Of a stretch of 32,907 nt of DNA, positions 24,601 to 32,907 are shown piece by piece. The position numbers and the translations under genes were made by a program. How positions within the stretch are numbered: the stretch's first letter is position 1; the number at the start of each line of letters is the position of its first letter. Source of the stretch: an uncultured Saprospiraceae bacterium (GTDB taxonomy: Bacteria; Bacteroidota; Bacteroidia; Chitinophagales; Saprospiraceae); NCBI GenBank assembly GCA_938018185.1, contig CALIIW010000010.1:1-32907 (forward strand), read 5' to 3'. The notes under the pieces are model-generated. The model made no database searches, had not been told where the DNA came from, and saw only the letters and a program-made list of their open reading frames with translations.

Positions 24601-27348
24601 GATGCCTGATTGGTCAACTTGGGTTTCACTTGTGGTACTGCCATTGCTCCAAGAGTACGTTAAGCCTTCTAATGGGCTCATCAACTGAATCGGCCCACAA
24701 CTTGATTGATCCAACCCAAGATCCAAATCTAAACTTTCAAAAAAGAGGGCTTCCGTTTGATCTGAACTTGTACATCCAAATTCATTTGTCACTGTTACTT
24801 CGTAGAATCCTGATTCGTTTACAACAATTTGATTTTCTGTAGACCCGGTAGACCAAATGAAATCTAAGCCGTTCAAATTTGTTGCAATTATTATTTCAGA
24901 TTCGCAAGTATTTAAACTTTCACCAAGGTCAACATTGGGAGATTCAAAAATTTCTACAAAAATTTCATCTATAGCGGTACAGCCGTTTGCATCTGTTACT
25001 AGTAATTCATAATTACCAGATTGCTCTGCTTGTATTTGTCTATCCGTACTTCCGTTATTCCAAGAATAATTTAAGCCTTCAATAGGGCTTATTAATTCGA
25101 TAGGTCCACAGCTTGTTAGGTCTGCACCTAAATCTAAATTTATGCCTTCTAAAAATTCCGCTTCTATTTGATCTGAATTTGTACAACCGAAGGCATCTGT
25201 AACAGTCACTTCATAAATACCTGATTCACTAACTACAATTTCGTTTTCTGTAGATCCATTAGACCAAATAAATTCGATGGCAGATAGGTTGGTTGAAATT
25301 AATAATTCAGATTCACAAGTACTTAGATCTTCCCCTAGGTCAATAAATATTTCATCTGCTCCATTAATATTGATTGCATCTATTGCAGTGCAGCCATCAG
25401 CGTTTGTCACTGTGACTGTATAATATCCAGGAATACTAATCTCTATTGAATTTCCGGTTTCTCCAGTGCTCCAATTAGCTGTGAGGTCCTCAGCAACTTC
25501 TAAGCTTATGCTAGCATTGTTACAGATTGTTTGATCATCACCCAATTCCACCTGAGGAAAATTTGCGTTTTGGGGCTGTAGTAAAACCAATTGATCCTTT
25601 GTACAAATGCCATCACTAACTGTAACTCTATAAATCCCTGCTGTTAGATTAGCGTTTACTGCATCGAATACATCATTTGACCAAGAGTAAGAATAATTGC
25701 CTGTTCCTCCTATTGCTTCTACGGTGATCATCCCATCGTCTATACATCCTGAAGGATGTTCAAAAGAAATATTAAGTTCAAGGTCTGACAAACTTATCAG
25801 AATTTCGTCTGTGACCGAGCAGCCTGTTTCGTCTGTTATAACAACAGAGTAGCTACTCGTTTCTGTTACATTGACAATTCTTGCCGGACTCATGTTACCA
25901 TCTGACCATAAAAAAGAACAATTAACACATCCCGTAACATTTGCATCAAGCAAAATATTTTCAGCTTCACAAATTTCTTGATCTGGACCTAGGTCCGGAT
26001 TTGAAAGGCCTGAACTAAGAGGTTTGAATTTAATAGCCCAAAAGTCAGCTTGTCCATTATTTGAATCTAAATCAAAATCATTTGACTCTGAAAATCCACT
26101 AAGTATTAATCCGCCATCATTCGTAAATCTAAAATCTTCTGTCATTTCAGAATTAGATCCACCAAAATTATAATCCTGAATTAAGAATCCATTTTCATCA
26201 CAATTTAAAACCCAGACATCTAAGTTTCCATAATTGTTTGAAACATCTCCACTAGATACTTCAGAATGACCTCCAATCAAAAATCCATTTATATCTGTTT
26301 CTACTATTGCATTGCCTAGATCATCCTTACTTCCTCCATATACTTGTCTCCATAGTGTATTTCCTGATGCATCTAATTTTAAGATCCACAAATCTCTTCC
26401 TCCATTATTTTTTGCAAAATCTCCATCTTTAGAATCTGTCGGACCAGTCAAAAGATAACCTCCGTCTTGAGTTTGTATATTCCAATTAGCCCATTCAACA
26501 CCACTACCACCTAAAGTTCTTACCCATTCAACATTTCCATTTGAATCCAATTTAAAAACCAAGGCATCTGCAATTCCATTATTTATTTGAATATCACCTT
26601 CAAAAGAGAAAGTTCCTCCACAAACAATATATCCCCCATCAGAAGTGGTTTGAATATGGTTTGCAAAATCTTCAGAGCTTCCTCCCACTGTTCTGGACCA
26701 TTGCACATTTCCTGCTTGATCAAGCTTGATGACCATCGCATCAGAAATTCCCTTATTTTCATTTATATCTCCATCAAAAGAAGAGGTTGTACCACAAATC
26801 ACTATCCCCCCATCTGGAGTATTTTCAATCCACTCTGGCCTATCATTTCCAGTACCACCATAGGAGCGATCCCATAAAGAATTTCCATTTTGATCCAATT
26901 TCATGATCCAGACATCATAAGACCCTAAGGGGGAAGAAACATCTTCATCATTAGAAAGGGTAGAGCCAGCAAAAAGTAGTCCTCTGTCTGTTGTTTCTAC
27001 AACAGAATTACCGATATCAGTACTAGCGCCTCCTAGGTTTCTATTCCAAAGTGCGTTTCCATTTTGATCTGTTTTAAGAATCCAGTAATCTACACCACCG
27101 TAATTTTCAACTACATCACCATCATCTGATAAACTATGTCCTCCCATGATGTATCCTCCATCAGAAAGCGCACGGCTATTTTGTAAAATTTCGGAATTAG
27201 AACCTCCAAAATGTTTCTGCCATTCAATTTCTAAAGAAAAAACACAATCAGAAGTTTGAGAAAGTAAGGATGGAAATTGACAAAAACCCATTAACAGACA
27301 AAAGCATAAACGGAGACCCGTTAAGTAAGTCCATGGATTAAAATACAT
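21673..27348 (-). CDS. Giant secreted repeat protein: propeller, 12 Ig-like repeats, SprB repeats, T9SS tail
   Basis: This 1891-residue protein starts with a signal peptide (to about residue 32). Residues 40-450 hold seven similar segments, each beginning with a W-x-x-x-x-GG motif (WQKHFGG, WNRNLGG, WDRSYGG and so on) and a GGY/GGI strand, as in a seven-bladed propeller. One Ig-like repeat, one SprB-like repeat and then eleven more Ig-like repeats of about 68 residues follow to about 1350. These share LG-x-D-x-x-x-C, WSNGST, SGxYxVTVT and GC. Six further SprB-like repeats (DCYGENTASIDL type) run to about 1795. The T9SS type A sorting domain closes the protein (SISPNPTNG ... GVYFVRLKSGSKTTIAKPIVKM). 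Such proteins are exported by T9SS and act at the cell surface, for example in adhesion or gliding. The adjacent upstream gene is a paralogue. Confidence 0.93.
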   Translation of the reverse strand: MYFNPWTYLTGLRLCFCLLMGFCQFPSLLSQTSDCVFSLEIEWQKHFGGSNSEILQNSRALSDGGYIMGGHSLSDDGDVVENYGGVDYWILKTDQNGNALWNRNLGGASTDIGNSVVETTDRGLLFAGSTLSNDEDVSSPLGSYDVWIMKLDQNGNSLWDRSYGGTGNDRPEWIENTPDGGIVICGTTSSFDGDINENKGISDAMVIKLDQAGNVQWSRTVGGSSEDFANHIQTTSDGGYIVCGGTFSFEGDIQINNGIADALVFKLDSNGNVEWVRTLGGSGVEWANWNIQTQDGGYLLTGPTDSKDGDFAKNNGGRDLWILKLDASGNTLWRQVYGGSKDDLGNAIVETDINGFLIGGHSEVSSGDVSNNYGNLDVWVLNCDENGFLIQDYNFGGSNSEMTEDFRFTNDGGLILSGFSESNDFDLDSNNGQADFWAIKFKPLSSGLSNPDLGPDQEICEAENILLDANVTGCVNCSFLWSDGNMSPARIVNVTETSSYSVVITDETGCSVTDEILISLSDLELNISFEHPSGCIDDGMITVEAIGGTGNYSYSWSNDVFDAVNANLTAGIYRVTVSDGICTKDQLVLLQPQNANFPQVELGDDQTICNNASISLEVAEDLTANWSTGETGNSIEISIPGYYTVTVTNADGCTAIDAININGADEIFIDLGEDLSTCESELLISTNLSAIEFIWSNGSTENEIVVSESGIYEVTVTDAFGCTNSDQIEAEFLEGINLDLGADLTSCGPIELISPIEGLNYSWNNGSTDRQIQAEQSGNYELLVTDANGCTAIDEIFVEIFESPNVDLGESLNTCESEIIIATNLNGLDFIWSTGSTENQIVVNESGFYEVTVTNEFGCTSSDQTEALFFESLDLDLGLDQSSCGPIQLMSPLEGLTYSWSNGSTTSETQVDQSGIYELIVTDSNGCTARDEIGIEIFESPNAELGENLVSCESIGVSLFLEEEEALWSTGSTENRITVEATDWYWVTVTNSAGCQSVDSIYVEILNADFIDIESSYTSCQSVIFDYSNTELDFIWSNGSNESILEISESGFYSITVTNDMGCSSIEEFTVEIVEELTLELGEDISSCEEIILNTGQSGLNYLWSNGEASNEIIISESGLYAVTITDDSGCSAEDEINVEIFEELDVDLGADITSCSAVLLETQISGLSYLWSTGSTEASIEVTESGFYILEVRTADGCITSDSIMVEIVDEIPLDLGADILSCESIILNAGLDGTNLTYNWSNGDTESETNIAESGTYALTITDINGCSAMDEIVVEIQTPLVFDLGEDLTECGSVLVSANVDAASYLWSNGSTEAATEVENSGTLSLTIITDAGCESKDSIEVNITDGFELTIDLVEPDCYGENTASIDLEVSNAVGELEFNWADGFDEAIREDLAPGSYEVSIVDETGCQQIRTIEINDPEEIQIELISLIHIACDNATGSILVETSGGTGSLELEWSSLSGQSEELNTEQAGVYSLIVTDQNGCSASAEYEILKNVQLEAETQMVSEIDCYGNANASVNINVLSGIEPYSFEWQNSSTGSMNSGTESLLTELAAGDYLVTVQDASDCETVIEFSVTEPDAIELFINAYGSCGDFGYAVANISGGLEPFEYDWDNGDDSALISQLSDGIYTLTITDAMGCTQVQETEISNFEEVIFEATNTDLRCFGEEDAFISIDVIQGAAPFQYDWNNGATSPDITNLGGGAYTVFVTDANGCTTAGTIDVLEPNEIGLQANTIGSQSGNNGSIDLLPYGGIAPYTYLWEDGSTSSMRSDLENGTYYVTITDQNDCQIEEAIELFYTVTTQELILEELSISPNPTNGILLINGKHHLGEKLDLEIYNSIGQCIYSAKDLGQSISLDVDLSTFSSGVYFVRLKSGSKTTIAKPIVKM
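24520..25341 (-). repeat. 411-bp tandem duplication inside the giant gene
   Basis: Two adjacent blocks of exactly 411 bp (24931-25341 and 24520-24930) each encode a pair of Ig-like repeats, 137 residues. The first member begins DLGEDLSTCES or DLGESLNTCES and the second contains SCGPIELISPIEGL or SCGPIQLMSPLEGL. Both blocks end VEIFESPN or IEIFESPN. The similarity within this order-two period exceeds that to the other Ig-like repeats. Confidence 0.75.
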
Positions 27349-27435
27349 ATTGCTAGGCGGTTAATATAAATGAAGATTCGGTTTCTTTCGGTAGGGATAA
27401 TACTTAATAAAGATACCTATATATTGAATCTATGT

Positions 27436-27443
27436 CAAATATA
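27436..27443 (-). promoter_or_regulatory. Candidate -7 box of the 1891-aa gene
   Basis: On the minus strand TATATTTG is read at 27443-27436, about 90 bases before the ATG at 27348. It lies in the 108-bp gap after the upstream paralogue, so the two giant genes may be transcribed separately. A -33 TTG is not clear. Confidence 0.4.
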
Positions 27444-27456
27444 GAGAATATTGATA

Positions 27457-30400
27457 TTAATCTATTCTTTGCACGATTATTTTTTCTAAAATTCGACCTT
27501 TCGGTGTATACCCCTCGACGAAATAAATTCCAGCATTTAGGTTTAAAACACTAAAAATGACGGTTCTATAAGATCTTTCAACGATTTCAAAGTCAAATCT
27601 TTGACCTAAGCTATTAATAATGACGAACTCTGTTTCTAAGCTTAAATCACTACTTGTTAAACTGACAGTTCTACTCGCAGGATTCGGAAAGACTTCTATT
27701 CCTTCTAACAGGTTTCTTATTGATAAGGGTTCCAGTTCTATCAATTCTAAGGATCCTGTTTTTACACAATTGTAAATGTCAACGATAGTATAAGTATAAA
27801 GACCAGGGCCTAAATTTTCTAGTCTTGTTCCTTCTTGACCATTTGACCAGCTGATAGTATATGGGCCTGTTTGGCCCTGAATTTCTATTTCAATTTCTCC
27901 ATTCGTTTCTCCTTCATTGGGATCTATAATTGAAACTTGTACATCAATCTCTTCGGCTGGTTCAATTACAAAGCTGGTATCAAAAGCACAATTCTTAGCA
28001 TCTAAAATATTTAGATCATAAGAACCTGGTGCTAAATTTTCTAGTACAGTTCCATTCGCCCCATTTGACCATTCAAATAAATAAGGTTCCGTACCTCCAG
28101 AAAAGACAATTGCTATCTCACCATTATTTTCTTCATAACATTGTTCCGGGCTTAATGCATGGGCCAATTCAAATGGCTTCGGATTATCTATGAAAATTTG
28201 ATAGACAAGCATACATTCAGATTCATCAGTTATACTAACATAGTATGATCCACCTGTTAAATTATCATTGACTGGACCTGTCATCCCATTCGACCACTCA
28301 TATTCAATCTCTCCACTGACATTATTTACTATTGCTTCAATTCTTCCAGTATCACCTGGACAAATAATATCTTCTATTATAAATTCAGGGAGCATTTGTT
28401 CTCCTTGGTTAATACTTAAATTTAATTCAAATAAGCAAGAGTTAAAATCAACAACTTGGATGGTATAATTTCCAGCAACCAATCCAGTGACTGAATTACC
28501 TATTGAAATAGAATTATTTTCCACATCAATTAAATGTAATTCGTATGGTTCTGTACCTCCTTCCGGAAAAATTTCTAATGCGCCTGTTTCATCACCAAAG
28601 CAAAGAACATCAGTTACCTCAGCATTAATTCCTAATGGCTCGGGTTCATTAATCTCAAATTCATAAAACTTTTCGCAATCATTGGGATTTGAAATGGTTA
28701 AGAAATAAAGTCCAGCTTCTAGGTTCTCAATTTCTGCCTCTTGATCCCCAGTACTCCAATTGAATGTTAATTCTTCCTCAGTATCAATTACAGTTACATT
28801 TATAGATCCATCTGATTCTTCAAAGCAGGATACTGCTTCGATTGTTTCCTCGATGCTAATTTGAAAACTTTGACTAATTTCAAAACTTGCCTCCGTTTGA
28901 CAATTATTTTCGTCTGTGACACTCACAGAATAGCTTCCGGCATCTAAGTTATTTTGCACAAGTCCCTGATCGCCATTACTCCAATTAATTGTTATTTCCC
29001 CTGTTCCTCCACTTATGGACAAAATAATTTCTCCAGCTGCTGTTTCGAGACATTCATTTTGGATCACCTCAGCATTTATTTCTAATGCCTCAATTGGATC
29101 AATTGTAAATTGTTGCTCCATAGCACAATCATTTTCATCTACGATCCTCACTGTGTAGATTCCTGCTTCTAAGCCGTCTCTATTTGGAGATATGCTTTCA
29201 TCTTCCCAATAAATGGATAACAAGCCTGTACCTCCATACACATCAATTTCAATGGCTGCATCTTTTGAATCAAAACAACTCAAGTTTTGTATTTCCGATG
29301 TCAGTTCAATCGCTCTAGGCTCTTGAATTTCAAATTCTAAAACTTCTTCACAGCCAGCCAACGTACTTACTGTTACTGAATATGCTCCAGGTCCTAAATT
29401 TTGATTAACTGACTCCACTGCATCATTACTCCAATTGAAAATTAAACTATTTGCATTTTCTTCCGATTGTAGAAAAATTGAACCATCATTGATCCCATGG
29501 CAAGTGACATCATTTACAATAGCATCGACTTCAAAACTTTCTGAAGTTTCTATTTCATATGATTCATAAATTTCACAAGCATTTGCATCAATAATTGTTA
29601 CCTCATAAAGTCCAGAACTAAGATCAAATATAGCTGGCTCATCAGAGCCGTTAGACCAGATGTATTCGTATGGAGCTATCCCTCCAGACGGTTCTAGGGC
29701 GATGCTACCAGAAGGTTCGTCTGAACATGCAATTGAGGTAATATTTTCTGTTATTTTTAATGGCTCAGGAGCATATAGTTGTGTACTATATTCTATTTGA
29801 CAGCCATTTGCATCCGAACCAGTAACTTGATAAAAGCCCTCTGGTAAATTACTGATAGTATTAGTTTCTTCTCCGGTATTCCAAATGTAAGTATAAGGTG
29901 CTTGTCCATCAATTAAAGTAAATGTTATGCTACCATTTTGATCAGAAAAACATTTGATGGTATTGGTTTCAACACTAAAGGCAAGATCTTCCGGCTGATC
30001 TAGTTGTACAGTATATGTTGCTGAACAAGCAATTTCATCTGTAATTGTCAAGTTATATTCACCAGTTATTAGTCCATATTGATTTTGATCTTCACTACCG
30101 TTATCCCAATTGAAAAACAAAGCTTCTGAGCCTTCTTCAATATTTACTTCAATAGAACCATTATTTTCTCCGTAGCATCTAGGCTCCACAATACTTAAAT
30201 CTGCTGAAGGAGGAGTATTTACTTTCAAGTTAATGTCATCATATGCTTGATTTCCATTGGCATCAGTAATTGTGATTTGATAAGAAACATCTTCGAAAGG
30301 TGTCAGCTCTAATTCTGCTTCTGTTGATCCATTGCTCCATAGGTAGATACAATCACAAGATGGAATACGCGCATTTATAGTCACCTCCTCTCCTAAACAA

Positions 30401-31710
30401 AGTTCGAGGTCTGGACCAAGGTTGGCTGAAAACGAAGGAGCTTCTCCTTTTATTTTGAAGAGCCAGCCATCTATCTCTCCCTTAGTTTGGCCTACATTTC
30501 CTGTCTTAGAATTTGTTTGACCAACAATCCAAAGTCCTCCTTCCTTATCTTCAAATAAATCCATTGCTTCATCCTTTCCTTCTCCACCATAGGTGGAAGA
30601 CCATCTAAGTTCTCCTGAAGCATCTATATTTATAACAAGAGCATCTTGTTTTCCTTTGTTTTGAGAGGCGATGCCGTCTACTGATTTTGTATTGGCTAAA
30701 ATCACAAAGTTCCCTGAACCGTCTTTGATCATACTTGCAACAGATTCATCTCCAAGGCCACCGAATTGATTTTCCCAATTAATTTGGCCTTCATCATTCA
30801 GGCTTACAACCCAGATTTGGTCTTGATAAATGCCACCAGGTATTGGATTTGAATAATCAAAAACACCTTGTGTTCCACATAAAACCACATTCCCATTTCT
30901 ATCTAAGGCCGCTGCATTGAATTCATCGTATCCATTTGTACCGAAGACTTTTGACCAGATCAATTCTCCATTCATGTCCAAGCGCATAGCCCAGGCATCT
31001 TTCTTGCCAAATGAGGTATTGCCAAAACCCTTTTTTGAGTATGTCAAACCAGTCAATAATAAAGTGCCATCTTCTAGCTCTACTATTGATTCCACAGAAT
31101 CAAATTTATTTCCTCCAAAATATTTTTTCCAGAGTATTGAGCCTTCCTTACTTAATTTATATAAAAACACATCCCAGCCACCATATCTAGCACTTGAGGC
31201 ATCTAAATTTCCTACAATGAAGAAACCATCCGAGGAACTACTAATCATCTCCTTAGGGAAACCTAATCCTTTAAACTCAAGAAGATTTGAAAATTCAAGA
31301 TCTCCATTAAGGTCAAATTGGTTCAAATTTATATTGTTATTATCTTCTCTGCTATTATAGTTTATAGCCGTTTGGAGAATCGAATTGTCATTATTAAATA
31401 GGACTTGACCGGCTAATTCATTTTGTGAAGAGCCTTGATTTCTAGCCCAACCAGCAGTGCCTTGAAAATCAAATTCTTGAATAAAAACATCAAATTTTCC
31501 ATTACTTGCTCCAAACGGTGCATTAATAGAAGAAGAGTGTCCTAATACTATAGCACCATTATTCCCATTAGAGCAAACATTAGTAATAAAATCATTGGAA
31601 GAACCCCCTATATTTTGGGACCATACGAGCTCAGTTTGAGCAGTAAGCTCGAGAAAGCTTAGCTGTAGCGCTATAAATAGCAGTATACGTATGTATAGGT
31701 GTATGTTCAT
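27457..31710 (-). CDS. Giant secreted repeat protein: propeller, Ig-like repeat, 11 SprB repeats, T9SS tail
   Basis: From the ATG at 31708-31710 the protein has 1417 residues; a TTG two codons upstream is a weaker start. The signal peptide NIHLYIRILLFIALQLSFLE ends near LTAQ. Residues 25-430 form seven propeller-type segments (WSQNIGG, WARNQGS, WKKYFGG, WSKVFGT, WENQFGG, WSSTYGG and one degenerate). One Ig-like repeat (NLGPDLELC ... YLWSNGSTE) follows. About eleven SprB-like repeats of 70-75 residues, with C-[FY]-x-x-x-x-x-GSI, GG-x-x-PY-x-[FY]-x-W-[SN]-NG, L-x-x-G-x-Y-x-V-x-[IV]-x-D-x-x-x-C, run to about 1320. A T9SS type A domain ends the chain (VFPNPASRTVSL ... NLNAGIYFVEGY ... IVQRID). 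It is a paralogue of the neighbour at 21673-27348 with the proportions of Ig-like and SprB repeats reversed. A surface role in adhesion or gliding is inferred from the family. Confidence 0.92.
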   Translation of the reverse strand: MNIHLYIRILLFIALQLSFLELTAQTELVWSQNIGGSSNDFITNVCSNGNNGAIVLGHSSSINAPFGASNGKFDVFIQEFDFQGTAGWARNQGSSQNELAGQVLFNNDNSILQTAINYNSREDNNNINLNQFDLNGDLEFSNLLEFKGLGFPKEMISSSSDGFFIVGNLDASSARYGGWDVFLYKLSKEGSILWKKYFGGNKFDSVESIVELEDGTLLLTGLTYSKKGFGNTSFGKKDAWAMRLDMNGELIWSKVFGTNGYDEFNAAALDRNGNVVLCGTQGVFDYSNPIPGGIYQDQIWVVSLNDEGQINWENQFGGLGDESVASMIKDGSGNFVILANTKSVDGIASQNKGKQDALVINIDASGELRWSSTYGGEGKDEAMDLFEDKEGGLWIVGQTNSKTGNVGQTKGEIDGWLFKIKGEAPSFSANLGPDLELCLGEEVTINARIPSCDCIYLWSNGSTEAELELTPFEDVSYQITITDANGNQAYDDINLKVNTPPSADLSIVEPRCYGENNGSIEVNIEEGSEALFFNWDNGSEDQNQYGLITGEYNLTITDEIACSATYTVQLDQPEDLAFSVETNTIKCFSDQNGSITFTLIDGQAPYTYIWNTGEETNTISNLPEGFYQVTGSDANGCQIEYSTQLYAPEPLKITENITSIACSDEPSGSIALEPSGGIAPYEYIWSNGSDEPAIFDLSSGLYEVTIIDANACEIYESYEIETSESFEVDAIVNDVTCHGINDGSIFLQSEENANSLIFNWSNDAVESVNQNLGPGAYSVTVSTLAGCEEVLEFEIQEPRAIELTSEIQNLSCFDSKDAAIEIDVYGGTGLLSIYWEDESISPNRDGLEAGIYTVRIVDENDCAMEQQFTIDPIEALEINAEVIQNECLETAAGEIILSISGGTGEITINWSNGDQGLVQNNLDAGSYSVSVTDENNCQTEASFEISQSFQISIEETIEAVSCFEESDGSINVTVIDTEEELTFNWSTGDQEAEIENLEAGLYFLTISNPNDCEKFYEFEINEPEPLGINAEVTDVLCFGDETGALEIFPEGGTEPYELHLIDVENNSISIGNSVTGLVAGNYTIQVVDFNSCLFELNLSINQGEQMLPEFIIEDIICPGDTGRIEAIVNNVSGEIEYEWSNGMTGPVNDNLTGGSYYVSITDESECMLVYQIFIDNPKPFELAHALSPEQCYEENNGEIAIVFSGGTEPYLFEWSNGANGTVLENLAPGSYDLNILDAKNCAFDTSFVIEPAEEIDVQVSIIDPNEGETNGEIEIEIQGQTGPYTISWSNGQEGTRLENLGPGLYTYTIVDIYNCVKTGSLELIELEPLSIRNLLEGIEVFPNPASRTVSLTSSDLSLETEFVIINSLGQRFDFEIVERSYRTVIFSVLNLNAGIYFVEGYTPKGRILEKIIVQRID

Positions 31711-31726
31711 GTGCAATAAAGAATAC

Positions 31727-31734
31727 CAAAAATA
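31727..31734 (-). promoter_or_regulatory. Candidate -7 box of the 1417-aa gene
   Basis: The minus strand reads TATTTTTG at 31734-31727, matching TAnnTTTG, close before the ATG at 31710, so the leader would be only about 10 bases. It faces the divergent box at 31796 across roughly 60 bp. Confidence 0.4.
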
Positions 31735-31795
31735 AGATATTTTTAGCTATAAAACATATAGATTAATTATATATGTGTAGTAAGCTTTTTATTCC

Positions 31796-31803
31796 TATTT
31801 TTG
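31796..31803 (+). promoter_or_regulatory. Candidate -7 box of the esterase gene
   Basis: TATTTTTG matches TAnnTTTG and places the transcript start about 25 bases before the ATG at 31837. The -33 element is weak (TGTG at 31774-31777). Confidence 0.45.
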
Positions 31804-31836
31804 TAGTCGAATTTAGATAGAAACAACAAATTTCGC

Positions 31837-32907
31837 ATGAACAAATATCACTATATCAAATTTGTAATCATACTGTGCTGTCTTACTACCTTAAGCACTT
31901 TACGAGCACAAATTCATGTTGTTTCAGAAAGGCCTTCAGCGGTTTATCAGGTAGGGGAACAAATCAATTTTAACGTTTTAGCAGATTATACAGGACAAGC
32001 CAATTATGTCATCAAGTTAGATGCTAGATCTCCTATTTTAGAACAAGGAAGTATTGAAGTGAAAGCTGGACAGAACGTTCAAATTTCCTACACGCATTAC
32101 GAGCCAGCTTTTTTAATATGTGAAGTTAATGGAGCCATCTCATCAAAGGCTGGTGTAGCTGTCTCTCCATTTGAACTAGACCTTATCGGAAATGAGCCTT
32201 CAGATTTTGATCAATTTTGGCAAAACCAACTTAATCTGATCAATGATACTTGGATGGACCCCGTTATAACTTTTCTTTCAGGTACAGCAAATTCAGATAC
32301 TTACAGACTTAATCTTGCAAACATAGAAGGGAGAAGGGTACATGGTTTCATATCAATACCTAAAGGCAATGGTCCATTTCCAGCTTTCGTTACGATGCCA
32401 TCCTATGGGTCTGGTGCGGGTCATGTTTTTGCTAGGCCGTTTGATGCAGAAATATTAAATAGTATTGTTGTTGTATTAAGCATTCACAATGCACAGGCTG
32501 ATGTAGGAGATCAAAATGCATATATGCCTGACGACTATACGGATCAAAATAAAAATTACTATAGATATGGACTATTAGGAGCAGTTCAGGCTATTAATTA
32601 TTTGTACACAAGAAATGATTTTGACAAAGTGAACTTAGGTGTAATGGGTATCAGCCAAGGTGGTGGTCTTTCTACTTGTGTGGCAGGATTAGATGATCGA
32701 GTAAAACTTCTTGTCGCTTCCGTCCCTGCTTTATGTCATCATGCAGGTTTACATTATGATCGAACCAGCGGGCATCCTCACTATTTATATAAATCAAGAA
32801 ATACCTATGCCTCAGATCCCTCTCATGAGAACAAAGCTTTAGAGGCAACCAAATATTTTGATGCTGCCATTTTCGCCAAAAGATATAAAGGACCTTCCTG
32901 CTACTTC
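31837..32907 (+). CDS. Acetyl-xylan-esterase-like alpha/beta hydrolase (3' end cut by window)
   Basis: The frame is open for 357 codons to the window edge. A signal peptide (IKFVIILCCLTTLSTLRAQ) is followed by an N-terminal beta domain of about 95 residues. A hydrolase domain of the AXE1/CE7 type then begins at FELDLIGNEPSDFDQFWQ. S273 in GVMGISQGGG is the nucleophile; DDRVKLLVASVPALCHH follows, as in CE7 esterases. The catalytic Asp and His should lie in the missing C-terminus. CE7 enzymes remove acetyl groups from xylan, xylo-oligosaccharides or cephalosporin C, so a role in polysaccharide use is likely but inferred. The gene is divergent from the giant SprB-like gene across 126 bp carrying candidate promoters for both. 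Whether it has a T9SS tail cannot be seen. Confidence 0.85.
   Translation, partial: MNKYHYIKFVIILCCLTTLSTLRAQIHVVSERPSAVYQVGEQINFNVLADYTGQANYVIKLDARSPILEQGSIEVKAGQNVQISYTHYEPAFLICEVNGAISSKAGVAVSPFELDLIGNEPSDFDQFWQNQLNLINDTWMDPVITFLSGTANSDTYRLNLANIEGRRVHGFISIPKGNGPFPAFVTMPSYGSGAGHVFARPFDAEILNSIVVVLSIHNAQADVGDQNAYMPDDYTDQNKNYYRYGLLGAVQAINYLYTRNDFDKVNLGVMGISQGGGLSTCVAGLDDRVKLLVASVPALCHHAGLHYDRTSGHPHYLYKSRNTYASDPSHENKALEATKYFDAAIFAKRYKGPSCYF

Noticed and set aside
23400..25500. Regular DNA periodicity of about 205 bp that could suggest a CRISPR-like or satellite array
   Set aside because: It is the coding periodicity of Ig-like protein repeats in one open frame; there are no short identical repeats with unique spacers.
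26587..26877. Plus-strand open frames opposite the giant genes
   Set aside because: They are antisense shadows of strongly biased repeat-coding DNA and have no family features.
31711..31716. TTG start two codons upstream of the 1417-aa protein
   Set aside because: The ATG at 31708-31710 gives a normal signal peptide, so there is no need for a TTG start.

Overview
The window looks like a chromosomal segment of a low-GC member of the Bacteroidota, most probably of the Saprospiria/Lewinella type. This placement is inferred. It rests on two giant secreted proteins with SprB-like repeats and type IX secretion (T9SS) sorting tails, on several -7 boxes of the Bacteroidota form TAnnTTTG, on A-rich leaders without Shine-Dalgarno sequences, and on typical family members (DUF2723/TMEM260-like protein, AsmA-like protein, M28/M14/M23 peptidases).

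Layout. 1-1193 (-) is the N-terminal part of an AsmA-like membrane protein cut by the window edge. 1376-1450 is tRNA-Val(TAC) with its own promoter and terminator. 1595-1690 is a degenerate 16-bp tandem array. 1860-5337 (+) holds a DUF2723/TMEM260-like membrane protein and rpiB, closed by a perfect 48-bp palindromic terminator. 5473-5930 has no gene but has further dyad symmetries. 5933-9046 (+) is an accessory-looking run: a lipoprotein whose signal peptide is in another frame, a second small lipoprotein, a broken small ORF and a small membrane-anchored protein. 9047-9800 is mostly dispersed repeat DNA. 9801-13738 (+) holds an M28 peptidase and htpG, separated by 428 bp with two similar C6-loop hairpins and one G-rich hairpin. 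13739-14488 is a terminator and dispersed repeats. 14489-16052 (+) is a compact run of AhpE-like peroxiredoxin, clpS and aat. 16172-19585 (+) holds an M23 peptidase, a DinB-like protein, a Crp/Fnr regulator and an SRPBCC protein. 19586-19887 is a convergent intergenic region with two copies of a GC-palindrome repeat. 19888-31710 (-) holds a 53-aa membrane protein, an M14 carboxypeptidase and two paralogous giant T9SS proteins. 31837 to the end (+) is a divergent, truncated acetyl-xylan-esterase-like hydrolase.

How the genes work together. ClpS and Aat are the recognition and tagging halves of the bacterial N-degron pathway. HtpG, the peroxiredoxin and this module give the centre of the window a protein quality-control and stress flavour. 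The two giant proteins share one architecture: signal peptide, seven-bladed-propeller-like head, Ig-like repeats, SprB repeats and T9SS tail. They are probably surface-exposed or secreted adhesin or gliding-type proteins. No CRISPR array, integrase, transposase or phage gene was seen. The best candidates for something undescribed are the paired C6-loop hairpins upstream of htpG, the 16-bp phased array, and the cluster of palindromes after rpiB.
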